A DNA stretch of 52,026 bases, taken from contig CALVAW010000009.1 of the NCBI GenBank assembly GCA_944325655.1, positions 1-52,026 on the forward strand, written 5' to 3'. Every line of letters starts with the position of its first letter. The first letter of the stretch is position 1. The notes beneath the pieces are model-generated. The model was not told where the DNA came from. It saw only the letters and a list, made by a program, of their open reading frames with translations, and searched no databases. The position numbers were made by a program, and so were the translations under genes. Positions 28,649 to 36,867 of this stretch are shown piece by piece. Origin of the DNA: Candidatus Gastranaerophilales bacterium. Lineage in GTDB: Bacteria > Cyanobacteriota > Vampirovibrionia > Gastranaerophilales > Gastranaerophilaceae.

Positions 28649-30469
28649 ATGACTATGAAATATAAGATTTATACCATTATATTTTTAATATTCTTGTTTT
28701 TGGTGTTTCTCTTTTATTCCCTTCACAGAGAAGACTATCCTGCTTATAAAGTATTAAAGGTAATTGAGGCAGATACTTATTACTTAGATTTTAATAATAA
28801 CAATAAAATAGATAATGATGAACTTGTAAGATTGAAAAATATCAGTGCGTTCACTCCGCTCCAAAATTCATTTTCTAAAGAAAAATCAACTAAACTTGGT
28901 ATTGATACAATCGATTATTTAAAAGTCGGTTTTCTTGCAAGAAATTGGGCTGTAGATAATTTAACAGGCAAGTATATTAAAGTTCACTCAAAAGTTAAAA
29001 ATTTAAAATATAATGCTTATTTAATTGAAGCCGACATTAACGGTGAAGATTTGGGTGAGTTTTTGTTGAAGAACGGCTTAGCGTATATTAATTTTGATTG
29101 CGATAATATTAATTATCTTCCTGTTTCAAATATTCACGAAGTAAAAAATAACGCAAAAGAAATTTCTTCTTTGGAATTTTTGATTTTAAATCTTAAATCA
29201 GGAGTTGTCCATAAGCCTGAATGTGATTATGCAAAGATTTTAAGTAACGGTGAATTGTTTTTAAAGAAATCTTTTAACAGTGTGGTGCATTATTGTAAAT
29301 TTTGCTTCAATGAAGGATATTCCGATAACTTCACTTTTAATATACCTAAGAGTATAGGCGTATATAAAAAATCAGTGTATAAAAATTTAGGATATTTTGA
29401 AATATATTTGATTAATCCTCTGCAATATTCTAAGCCTTCATTTGAGTGTAAATCGGATTTTTCAAAGCGTCTTATAAAAGAAATAGACAGTGCAAATAAA
29501 TCAATCGATGTTGCTATGTATACAATTAGCGAACAAAAAGAAATAATTGACGCTTTAAAGAGGGCAAAAGAAAGAGGCATAACTGTAAGAGTGGTGTCAG
29601 ATTATTATAAAAATATTTTTGATTTATATCCTAAAATGGTACAGTTTGCAAAGGATTTTGATGTACATTTTGATAAAACTCAGATTTTAATGCACAATAA
29701 ATTTATTATTTTTGATAATAAAAAAGTTGTAACGGGTTCAACCAATATTTCTTCTACGGATTCAGGCGGGTATAATGCTAATATAGCTTTGATTTTTAAT
29801 TCCGCAGAAATTGCTTCATATTATGAGCTTGAATTTAATCAAATGTATTCCGGCAAATTTTCGAAGAAAAAAGAGTTCTTTGTTCCCAAGTATTTTACAC
29901 TTGGAGATTATAGAATAAAAGTATATTTCATGCCAAAAAGTAATGTCAATAATGACTATATAATTCCGGCTCTTAAAAATGCGAAGAGCGAAATATTTGT
30001 CTCCGCATTTTATTTAACGGATAAAAATATAATACTTGAATTGCTATCTGCTAAAAGACGAAATGTGAATGTTTTAATATTGCTTGATGCGCTTGGTGTT
30101 TCAAATAATAAAAAACAAATTATGCAACTAAGAAATCAACATATTCCAGTAGCTGTTGAAAACTGGGGCGGTAAGAATCATGAGAAATCTATTTTGATTG
30201 ATAATAATATTTTGATTACCGGAAGTTCCAATTTTTCTGCAAACGGTTTGTACAAAAATGATGAAAATGTCGTAGTAATTGAAAGCTCGAAAGTTGCGAA
30301 GATATATCGTGATTATTATTTATTTTTGTTTAATTCGGTTGATTTTAAATTTTTGCGTGCTTTTCCAAGAGCAGAAGGCAGGGAATCGAAAAATTCTTGT
30401 TTTGATGGCATAGATAATAATCATGACGGAAAAACAGATGCACAAGATGATGGCTGTAAAATTTATTAA
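28649..30469 (+). CDS. exported or membrane-anchored SNase-like / double phospholipase-D-type protein
   Basis: The protein has about 606 residues. An N-terminal hydrophobic helix (about 7-23) exports or anchors it. Residues 30-165 resemble a staphylococcal-nuclease-like domain, interrupted by DFNNNNKIDNDE, a canonical EF-hand calcium loop. A short cysteine region (C..., then CKFC near 215) looks like the zinc site found after such nucleases. Two PLD repeats follow with HKD motifs HNKFIIFD (near 348) and HEKSILID (near 511). The C-terminus, DNNHDGKTDAQD, is a second calcium-type loop. Secreted DNA/RNA or phospholipid cleavage is likely. ATG at 28649 is preferred over a TTG just before it. Confidence 0.85.
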   Translation: MTMKYKIYTIIFLIFLFLVFLFYSLHREDYPAYKVLKVIEADTYYLDFNNNNKIDNDELVRLKNISAFTPLQNSFSKEKSTKLGIDTIDYLKVGFLARNWAVDNLTGKYIKVHSKVKNLKYNAYLIEADINGEDLGEFLLKNGLAYINFDCDNINYLPVSNIHEVKNNAKEISSLEFLILNLKSGVVHKPECDYAKILSNGELFLKKSFNSVVHYCKFCFNEGYSDNFTFNIPKSIGVYKKSVYKNLGYFEIYLINPLQYSKPSFECKSDFSKRLIKEIDSANKSIDVAMYTISEQKEIIDALKRAKERGITVRVVSDYYKNIFDLYPKMVQFAKDFDVHFDKTQILMHNKFIIFDNKKVVTGSTNISSTDSGGYNANIALIFNSAEIASYYELEFNQMYSGKFSKKKEFFVPKYFTLGDYRIKVYFMPKSNVNNDYIIPALKNAKSEIFVSAFYLTDKNIILELLSAKRRNVNVLILLDALGVSNNKKQIMQLRNQHIPVAVENWGGKNHEKSILIDNNILITGSSNFSANGLYKNDENVVVIESSKVAKIYRDYYLFLFNSVDFKFLRAFPRAEGRESKNSCFDGIDNNHDGKTDAQDDGCKIY

Positions 30470-30549
30470 AAATCTCTAATGAAAACATATTTGCCATAAA
30501 TGCAGTGTTTTTGTTATTATATTGATATAAAGAATGAAAAAGGTGAAAA

Positions 30550-30654
30550 ATGGAATTTTTTAGAAAACATAGAAAGATTATAGTAATATTTTTAACTGTT
30601 TTTTTGGTTGCTTGGATGGTAGGAATCGGAGCATTCTTGAGCGTGTTGTTTTAG
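30550..30654 (+). CDS. 34-residue single-pass membrane protein
   Basis: A short reading frame starts ATG at 30550 after AAAGGTG and encodes MEFFRKHRKIIVIFLT followed by more hydrophobic residues, ending FLSVLF. It forms one basic-then-hydrophobic membrane helix (positive-inside orientation). It ends 3 bases before the EnvC-like gene, so the two would be coupled. No known family; it could be a leader-type or accessory peptide for the envelope operon. Confidence 0.6.
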   Translation: MEFFRKHRKIIVIFLTVFLVAWMVGIGAFLSVLF

Positions 30655-30657
30655 GTT

Positions 30658-31818
30658 ATGATAAAAAGACTTTTTGATAAAAATTTAAGAATACTTTCAA
30701 TAGTCTTAGTTGCTGTGTTTTTTATTAACACAACGGTAATTTGCTGTGCAGAAAAACTTGATGATAAAAAGAGTCAAATTGAAGCACAAAGAGGACACGC
30801 AAAAAAAGAAATACATAAGTTAAAATTATTGGAAAAAATTGAAACCAATCGTTTGTATAAAAATCAACAAAAATTGGAATATACTCAGCATAGTTTGCAA
30901 AGAAATAAGAGAAGATATGTTGACGCTCAAAATGAAGTTGAAACTTTAGAAAAAAAACTTGATAAGCTTTTAGTGGAACACAGGCGACATCTGGCATACA
31001 CATCAAAACGTTTAGTGCAAATATTTAAACAAAAAAGAAACGGTTATATAGAATTTTTGTTGAATGCTAAAGATATAAATGCTTTTTTGGATAGATTGTA
31101 TTTTGAAAATATCATTATTGCCCATGATAAAAAGCGACTTCAGGAAACAAAAGAAAGCGCAAGAGAAATTCTTATTTTAAAATCACGTATTGAAATGCAG
31201 AAGAAAAATCTTGAAGCAAATATTGAAACAATTAATAAACAGCAAAATGATATTCAAGATGCAATTTCTAAAAATGAAAAATTGATTGAAAAGTTAAAAA
31301 CAGATAGAGCCACTTGGGAAAGAGCTGAAAAAGATTTAGCCAGACAATCAAAAGCTATCTCTCAGATGATTAATCAAGAGACAAGAAAAACCCAAAAAGA
31401 AGGTGTGAGCGTTGTTGTAACCGGCGGGTTTGTTAAACCGGTTCCCGGGAGAATTACTTCGCCTTTTGGCTGGAGAGTTCATCCTATATTTAAAAGAAAA
31501 ATATTTCACTCAGGTGTTGATATTGGTGCTCCTTACGGTACACCTATTAAAGCTGCTAATTCCGGAAGAGTTATATTTGTCGGTTGGTATAGTGGTTATG
31601 GCAAGGTTGTTATTATCAATCATGGTAATATTAATGGCGTACCAACCACGACTTTATACGCGCATATGTCGGTAACACTTGCTAAACAAGGTACAAATGT
31701 TGCCAAGGGTTCGATTATAGGTAAAGTCGGAACAACAGGTTACTCAACCGGGCCTCATTTACACTTTGAAGTACGTCAAAAGGGTAATCCTACTAATCCA
31801 TTAAATTTTATAAGATAG
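30658..31818 (+). CDS. EnvC-like murein hydrolase activator, M23 peptidase family
   Basis: The 386-residue protein has an N-terminal signal or anchor (about 12-31), a long coiled coil (about 38-245) and a C-terminal LytM/M23 domain. The domain keeps the zinc residues: HSGVDIG (His/Asp near 284-288), the YAHMS segment and GPHLHFEV. It could therefore cleave peptidoglycan peptides itself, unlike E. coli EnvC, whose domain is inactive and works by activating amidases. The role is septal or daughter-cell wall splitting. It lies just after a 34-residue membrane protein gene and before the LptD-like gene. Confidence 0.92.
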   Translation: MIKRLFDKNLRILSIVLVAVFFINTTVICCAEKLDDKKSQIEAQRGHAKKEIHKLKLLEKIETNRLYKNQQKLEYTQHSLQRNKRRYVDAQNEVETLEKKLDKLLVEHRRHLAYTSKRLVQIFKQKRNGYIEFLLNAKDINAFLDRLYFENIIIAHDKKRLQETKESAREILILKSRIEMQKKNLEANIETINKQQNDIQDAISKNEKLIEKLKTDRATWERAEKDLARQSKAISQMINQETRKTQKEGVSVVVTGGFVKPVPGRITSPFGWRVHPIFKRKIFHSGVDIGAPYGTPIKAANSGRVIFVGWYSGYGKVVIINHGNINGVPTTTLYAHMSVTLAKQGTNVAKGSIIGKVGTTGYSTGPHLHFEVRQKGNPTNPLNFIR

Positions 31819-31875
31819 TTTGAAATGGTATTGTTTTTGTTGTAGATTAAAATAAAAGGCTATTGAGGGTTATAA

Positions 31876-33933
31876 TTGCTTAGTTTTAATAAGAGGTTAA
31901 GTTTAGTATTTTGTTCAAGTTTGCTTACATTTCAGCTATCTTGTGCGGTTTTTGCGCAATATGAAGTTGTGAGAGCAAAAACCGTTAACAATAGCATGGA
32001 AGTTCAACCCTCGCCCACACAAGAGCAATATTTACCGACATATAATGACCCTGATTTGCCGAATTTTTCTAAGGAAAACAGTGTTGGTGGTCGGATTGAA
32101 AAAATTGTTAAAAATTTTTTTGCGGATAGAAAAAGAAAATCTTTATCAAATAAAGATGAATTAATTGAAAGCGAAGACTCTGTTATACAAGATCAGACTG
32201 ATATTGTGAAAGAGGATAAAAACCAAGAATCAGATTTTAGCAGTCAAGAGGTTGATAAAAGCAACAAAGAGCAAACTGTAGAAGAAAAAAATAAATTTCA
32301 AATTAATGCAGATAAAATTACTTATGATGACGGCGATGGTAATGTATATGCAAAAGGAAATGTTGAAATTATTGCAAAAATCCAAGGTGTTGTATTGAAA
32401 GCTGATGAAGCGGTTTTAGATAAACCCTCTCAGACTTTGAAGCTTTATGATAATGTTAAAATTATTAAAGATGGCGTTGAAATGACAGGCGAATTTTTGC
32501 TTGTTGATTTAAATGAACAAAATATTTTGATGGATAATCCTCAAGCTGAAGCATATCAATTTAAAATTGTTGCTCAAGAAGGTTATTTAATAGCTAATGA
32601 CATTCAGATGATAAACGGCACTTTGAAAACTTCAAAAAACGCTGAATATGCTCTTGAAACAAGAGGTTTTCAAAGATATGAAAACGTTGCAATGGATTAT
32701 TTAATGCAAAGACGAGTTGATAGAGACCCGATAGATACTCAAAGAAAACAAGTTTACGAGATAAATGCCAAGGAAATAGTTATAACAAGTTATAGGGACC
32801 ACAATTCTTTATTGTTAAAGGGTTCTGATGTTTATTATAATAAGCATAAAATAATGAGAAACTCAGATATTGAAATTCTCTCCGATAAAGATAATACCAC
32901 AGGTGAAATCAATTCTCCGGAAGCAGGTAGTTTGAGGAATTTTGGTACTTATATAGGATATGGACTTGTTTATAAATTACCGAAAGGTCAAACATTAAAA
33001 TTGATGCCTGCATTAGTTTACGGAGACAGCAATATAGGTGTCGGTATTATAGGCCGTCATAGAAGCACAAACAGTTTATTGGAAGCAGGTTATGCTAGTT
33101 CTACAACCAATTTGGTTGTACGTGGAAAATACAGATTGTCTGACGGATTGCAGTTCAAATACGGAAGAAATGCGTATATGTCAGAAGGTTTCATGGGTGC
33201 GAGACGTTCAGGCTATGCTGCACAGTTAGAATATATGAAAAGTTATTTGGTGCGTGATTTGGATGCAAGATTTAACCATGGTGTATATGCAGGTATATTT
33301 AGCGATTATCAAAAACATGATCAAGAAAATGCCTATTGCACAACAAGATTTAGGTATATGGCAGAGTTAAGGAAACAATTTTTCAGGTTTGAAAACAAGG
33401 AACAAGATTTAAGTATTGCAATAAGCGGGTTAGCTCAAGGTGCTGCTACTTTGTACGGTAATGGAGAAACAACCGGAGTTGCAAGAATCGGTCCTTTTGT
33501 TACAACAAGAATTAAGCGATGGGAATCAAGCCTTGGGTACATGTTTGGCGGTGTCCACGGAGATAGCCCTTTTGTTTTTGATAAATATCGTTATGGTAAA
33601 TCTTCTATTATGTTGAATGAGAAATTCAACTTTAGTGATAAGTTTGCTTTGGGTTTCAGAGCCATTGTATCACCTTTAAAAGACAATTATGAAAAAGATT
33701 TATTAACCGAATCTCGTTTTTATGCCATTTTTGGTCCGCAGGATTTAAAATTGTGCGTTTCTTATGATTTTGTTCGTGATATTGCGCATGTTGACTTCTT
33801 ATTTATGTTGGGTTCTGACTCTTCAAGAATTAACTTTGAAAAATTAATTACAAAAGATGTCGATGGAGGACGTGAAAAAAGAGACTTTTATAAGTCTGAA
33901 AGAGTAAAAATTGAAGTTCCTGAGAATATTTAA
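31876..33933 (+). CDS. LptD/OstA-like outer membrane protein
   Basis: The 685-residue protein has a signal peptide (to about residue 27, VFAQ) and an acidic low-complexity stretch (about 85-135). An OstA/LptA beta-jellyroll (about 138-265) shows repeated KADEAVLD, LKLYDNVKI and EMTGEF strands. The C-terminal part (about 350-650) is strand-rich and aromatic, fitting a beta barrel. LptD proteins place lipopolysaccharide in the outer leaflet. The start is TTG with GAGGG at the right distance. It overlaps kdsB on the other strand by 4 bases, and both concern LPS. The assignment is moderate because the barrel part is divergent. Confidence 0.72.
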   Translation: MLSFNKRLSLVFCSSLLTFQLSCAVFAQYEVVRAKTVNNSMEVQPSPTQEQYLPTYNDPDLPNFSKENSVGGRIEKIVKNFFADRKRKSLSNKDELIESEDSVIQDQTDIVKEDKNQESDFSSQEVDKSNKEQTVEEKNKFQINADKITYDDGDGNVYAKGNVEIIAKIQGVVLKADEAVLDKPSQTLKLYDNVKIIKDGVEMTGEFLLVDLNEQNILMDNPQAEAYQFKIVAQEGYLIANDIQMINGTLKTSKNAEYALETRGFQRYENVAMDYLMQRRVDRDPIDTQRKQVYEINAKEIVITSYRDHNSLLLKGSDVYYNKHKIMRNSDIEILSDKDNTTGEINSPEAGSLRNFGTYIGYGLVYKLPKGQTLKLMPALVYGDSNIGVGIIGRHRSTNSLLEAGYASSTTNLVVRGKYRLSDGLQFKYGRNAYMSEGFMGARRSGYAAQLEYMKSYLVRDLDARFNHGVYAGIFSDYQKHDQENAYCTTRFRYMAELRKQFFRFENKEQDLSIAISGLAQGAATLYGNGETTGVARIGPFVTTRIKRWESSLGYMFGGVHGDSPFVFDKYRYGKSSIMLNEKFNFSDKFALGFRAIVSPLKDNYEKDLLTESRFYAIFGPQDLKLCVSYDFVRDIAHVDFLFMLGSDSSRINFEKLITKDVDGGREKRDFYKSERVKIEVPENI

Positions 33934-34661
33934 GTTTTTTCCATCAGAGCTTTAAATTTTTCATAATCTTCTTTTGTATCTATTCCTGTCGGATTTAAGT
34001 TTGTAATTGCTATTTTTATTTTCATACCGTTTTTTAGCGCTCTTAATTGTTCAAGACTTTCTTGTTTTTCTATGTCTGCTTGTTCAAGTTTTGTCAATTT
34101 TTCAAGTGACTGCCTTTTATAACAATATATTCCAATGTGAGCGTAGTAGTTTGCTTCGTTTGAATTTCTTTCGTATGGAATTGGACATCTTGAAAAATAA
34201 AGTGCATTGTTGTTATTATCAAATACGCATTTTACGCAGTTCGGGTTGTTTATTTGTTCTTTTGATGAAATTTGTCTGACAAGAGTCGATATATCTGCAG
34301 TTTCATCATCTTGTAAGGTTTTTATAGCTAAATCTATTACTTCAGGGGTTATTTGGGGTTCATCGCCTTGCAAATTCAATATATATTGAAATTCAGGATG
34401 CCTTGATGCAATTTCTGCAATTCTATCCGAGCCGCATTTGTGGTTTTTATCTGTCATTTCACAAACGCCGCCAAAACGATCCACTGCTTCTTTTATTCTT
34501 AAATCATCGGTAGCAACAATAACGGCTTCTTGTAGTTTGGACTTTTTTGCAGCTTCCCATACATATTGTATAATCGGTTTATTTTTGACCAAAAGTAATG
34601 GTTTTGCCGGCAATCTTGTTGAAGAGTACCTTGCAGGTATTATAATTGCAGTTTTGTTCAT
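33930..34661 (-). CDS. kdsB: 3-deoxy-manno-octulosonate cytidylyltransferase
   Basis: The 243-residue protein starts TAIIIPARYSSTRLPAKPL, the KdsB nucleotide-binding signature, and continues with NLQGDEPQ and YFSRCPIPY. It activates Kdo with CTP for lipid A-core assembly, which indicates a Kdo-containing LPS. An AAGGAAA ribosome site precedes the ATG. kdsA and waaA are not in the window. It lies 11 bases downstream of the TPR gene on the same strand. Confidence 0.97.
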   Translation of the reverse strand: MNKTAIIIPARYSSTRLPAKPLLLVKNKPIIQYVWEAAKKSKLQEAVIVATDDLRIKEAVDRFGGVCEMTDKNHKCGSDRIAEIASRHPEFQYILNLQGDEPQITPEVIDLAIKTLQDDETADISTLVRQISSKEQINNPNCVKCVFDNNNNALYFSRCPIPYERNSNEANYYAHIGIYCYKRQSLEKLTKLEQADIEKQESLEQLRALKNGMKIKIAITNLNPTGIDTKEDYEKFKALMEKT

Positions 34662-34672
34662 TTTTTCCTTTT

Positions 34673-36730
34673 CTAGTAATATTTTGTTCCGAGAGCTATT
34701 ACTTTTTTTTGTACTTCATTTATTAGATCTTTTTCTTCCGGTTCGGTTGATAAAAATTTTTCATAAGCAACCAGCGCACTTCTTTCATCATTTATTTTTT
34801 CATAAGCTTTTCCAAGTTGATAATATGCCATATAATAACCGGGATCGTATTCTATAGCTTTTTGTAAGTCAATTATCTGTGCTGCATTTCTGTTCATTGC
34901 ATCATATACAAGAGCGCGGTAATATAGCATTTGGGGATTTTTTGGATAGCTTTTAAGTCCGTCGTTTAAAATGGATTCCGATTTTATGTAATCTTTTTTC
35001 TCGTATTTTTCATAGGCAGAATTGATGATTTGAGTTATTATTTTTTGATTGACAAAGGCAAGCAGTTTTATTGCCTTGCTATTTTCTTTATTTAGATTTA
35101 CTGATTTCATAAGGTTGGCTTTTGCGCTGATGAAACTGTTTAGCTCCATATAAGTTAATCCGATATTATAATAAATATCTGAATTTGTCGGATCAAACTT
35201 TTGAGCTTCACGATAATTTCTTAGAGCGCTTGTAGGTTCGCCCATTAATTTGTATGTGTTTGCTATAGCAACATATATTGATGCATCTTTAGGGTTTAAT
35301 TTTTGATATTTGTCAATGATTAATTTGTATTCATTGTATTTTTTGGGGTCTTTTGATATTGCTTTTTGTCTTTCTTGCCGGATGATTTTATTTTCATATT
35401 CTTTTTGTTTTTTTTCATTTAAGCTAATTTGCTTTTGTTTTTCTTGTTCATTTTTTTTGTTTTGTGTTTGAGATATTTGATTTTGTTTTTCTGTTTTTTT
35501 GATTTCCGTTGTTTCTTGTTTTGGAGTTGTTTTTTCTGTCTTGTTTTGTTTTGATTTTATTGTTTCCTGTTGTAATTTTTGTTGTTCTTCTTTTGCTTTT
35601 ATTAATGCAAGCTGTTTTTCTTTTTCAAGTTCATCTAATTTTGCAGCAAATTTTCTATAGTTTTCTGCCGCCTTTGAATCATTCATTTCTTCTAAAAAGT
35701 CTGCAAATTCAAGACATTCTTTTTGTCCTGCCGTATAATTTTTTTTGTTAGAATAAATTTTTTCCAATATCTTATCAGGCGGCATTTTTCTTTCATAAAT
35801 TTTATATAATCCGTACTTAGCTTGAGCTGAGTTTGGATTTTGCTCAAGGATTATTTTAAATTCTTTTTCTGCGCTTAACAGATTACCTTCATTAGCCAGA
35901 GATTTTGCTTTTGAAATTCTTATCATCGTATCATTGGGATATTCTTTAAGAATATCGTCATATACGCTTGTTGCTTCTTTGTCTTTGCAATCGCAAAAAT
36001 ATAAATCTCCCAAGTAATATTTTAAAAATATATCATTCGGATTTATTTGTATTGCTTTATTGAATGCTATATATGAATCGGCTTTTCTGTTTTGTTTTTG
36101 ATATAATTCTCCAAGTGCTTCGTAAAGATTATTTGCATCATATCTGTCTTGAGGCATTATTTTGTTTTGTATTATGTATTCAATTTCTTTGAGAATGTTT
36201 TCATCGTCTGTGTTTTGTATTGTTTGTTTTAAATATTCAATGCCTATTATATTTTTATTTTCTCTTAGGTATAATTTTGCTAATTTATAAGTCGCTAAAT
36301 AGTTCTGTTGGTTGTATTTAAGAGATTCTTTGTATAGTGATGCAGTTTTTTTAGGATTGTTTGCAGACTTTGCGGATATATCTCCAAGCAACATATAGCA
36401 AAGGTCTAATTGTGTTCCGTTTTCAATTAAATCGTTTAGTTCGTAGGTTGCTGTATTAAATTTTTGTTCTTTAATTAATCTTTCTATATCTTTTAATCTT
36501 GCTTCATCAGAGTAATCTATTTTGTTTTGTGAAATTATTTTTTCAAGCTTTTGTTTTGCTTTTGTATATTGCGGTGATTTTTTATCTTTAATGCTTGAAA
36601 GTTCCGCTCTTATAGTATCGGTTTCTTGAAGATTTACGGAATCGGCAAACGAAGGAAGGCTTATAGCTAAATGTAGAATAAAACCTGCTATGATCGTTAA
36701 TTTAACATTTTTTAAAATCCGTGAGCGCAA
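34673..36730 (-). CDS. exported TPR protein with charged central linker
   Basis: The 685-residue protein has a signal peptide ending near SFADS (about residue 31). It carries about six tetratricopeptide repeats in the first half (for example YIAFNKAIQINPNDIFLKYYLG), then a lysine/glutamine/glutamate-rich linker at about 370-455. A second TPR set follows (NYREAQKFDPTNSDIYYNIG, IDLQKAIEYDPGYYMAYYQLG). TPR arrays bind other proteins. It starts at TTG 36730 with AAAGG upstream. It is divergent from another TPR gene at 36868 and leads into kdsB, so an envelope-assembly role is plausible. Confidence 0.85.
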   Translation of the reverse strand: MRSRILKNVKLTIIAGFILHLAISLPSFADSVNLQETDTIRAELSSIKDKKSPQYTKAKQKLEKIISQNKIDYSDEARLKDIERLIKEQKFNTATYELNDLIENGTQLDLCYMLLGDISAKSANNPKKTASLYKESLKYNQQNYLATYKLAKLYLRENKNIIGIEYLKQTIQNTDDENILKEIEYIIQNKIMPQDRYDANNLYEALGELYQKQNRKADSYIAFNKAIQINPNDIFLKYYLGDLYFCDCKDKEATSVYDDILKEYPNDTMIRISKAKSLANEGNLLSAEKEFKIILEQNPNSAQAKYGLYKIYERKMPPDKILEKIYSNKKNYTAGQKECLEFADFLEEMNDSKAAENYRKFAAKLDELEKEKQLALIKAKEEQQKLQQETIKSKQNKTEKTTPKQETTEIKKTEKQNQISQTQNKKNEQEKQKQISLNEKKQKEYENKIIRQERQKAISKDPKKYNEYKLIIDKYQKLNPKDASIYVAIANTYKLMGEPTSALRNYREAQKFDPTNSDIYYNIGLTYMELNSFISAKANLMKSVNLNKENSKAIKLLAFVNQKIITQIINSAYEKYEKKDYIKSESILNDGLKSYPKNPQMLYYRALVYDAMNRNAAQIIDLQKAIEYDPGYYMAYYQLGKAYEKINDERSALVAYEKFLSTEPEEKDLINEVQKKVIALGTKYY

Positions 36731-36831
36731 AAATTCTACCTTTAAAATAATGAATATTTCCTTAAATATATTCTAATATAAAATGTTTTTAAAATAAATA
36801 AACCAATGACTATTGTTATAAATTTTAATAG

Positions 36832-36860
36832 TTGCAATTTATCCGTATAAGTTTAATAAT
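36832..36860 (+). promoter_or_regulatory. promoter adjoining the 36868 start
   Basis: TTGCAA at 36832-36837 and AATAAT at 36855-36860 (5 of 6) are 17 bases apart. The ATG at 36868 lies 7 bases after the -10, and there is no ribosome site. A leaderless message is predicted. Confidence 0.5.
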
Positions 36861-36867
36861 ATTGTTT

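Noticed and set aside
31876-31960. Lipoprotein signal in the LptD-like protein (LTFQLSC)
   Set aside because: The -3 position is Gln rather than a hydrophobic lipobox residue, and a normal signal-peptidase site (VFA) follows.
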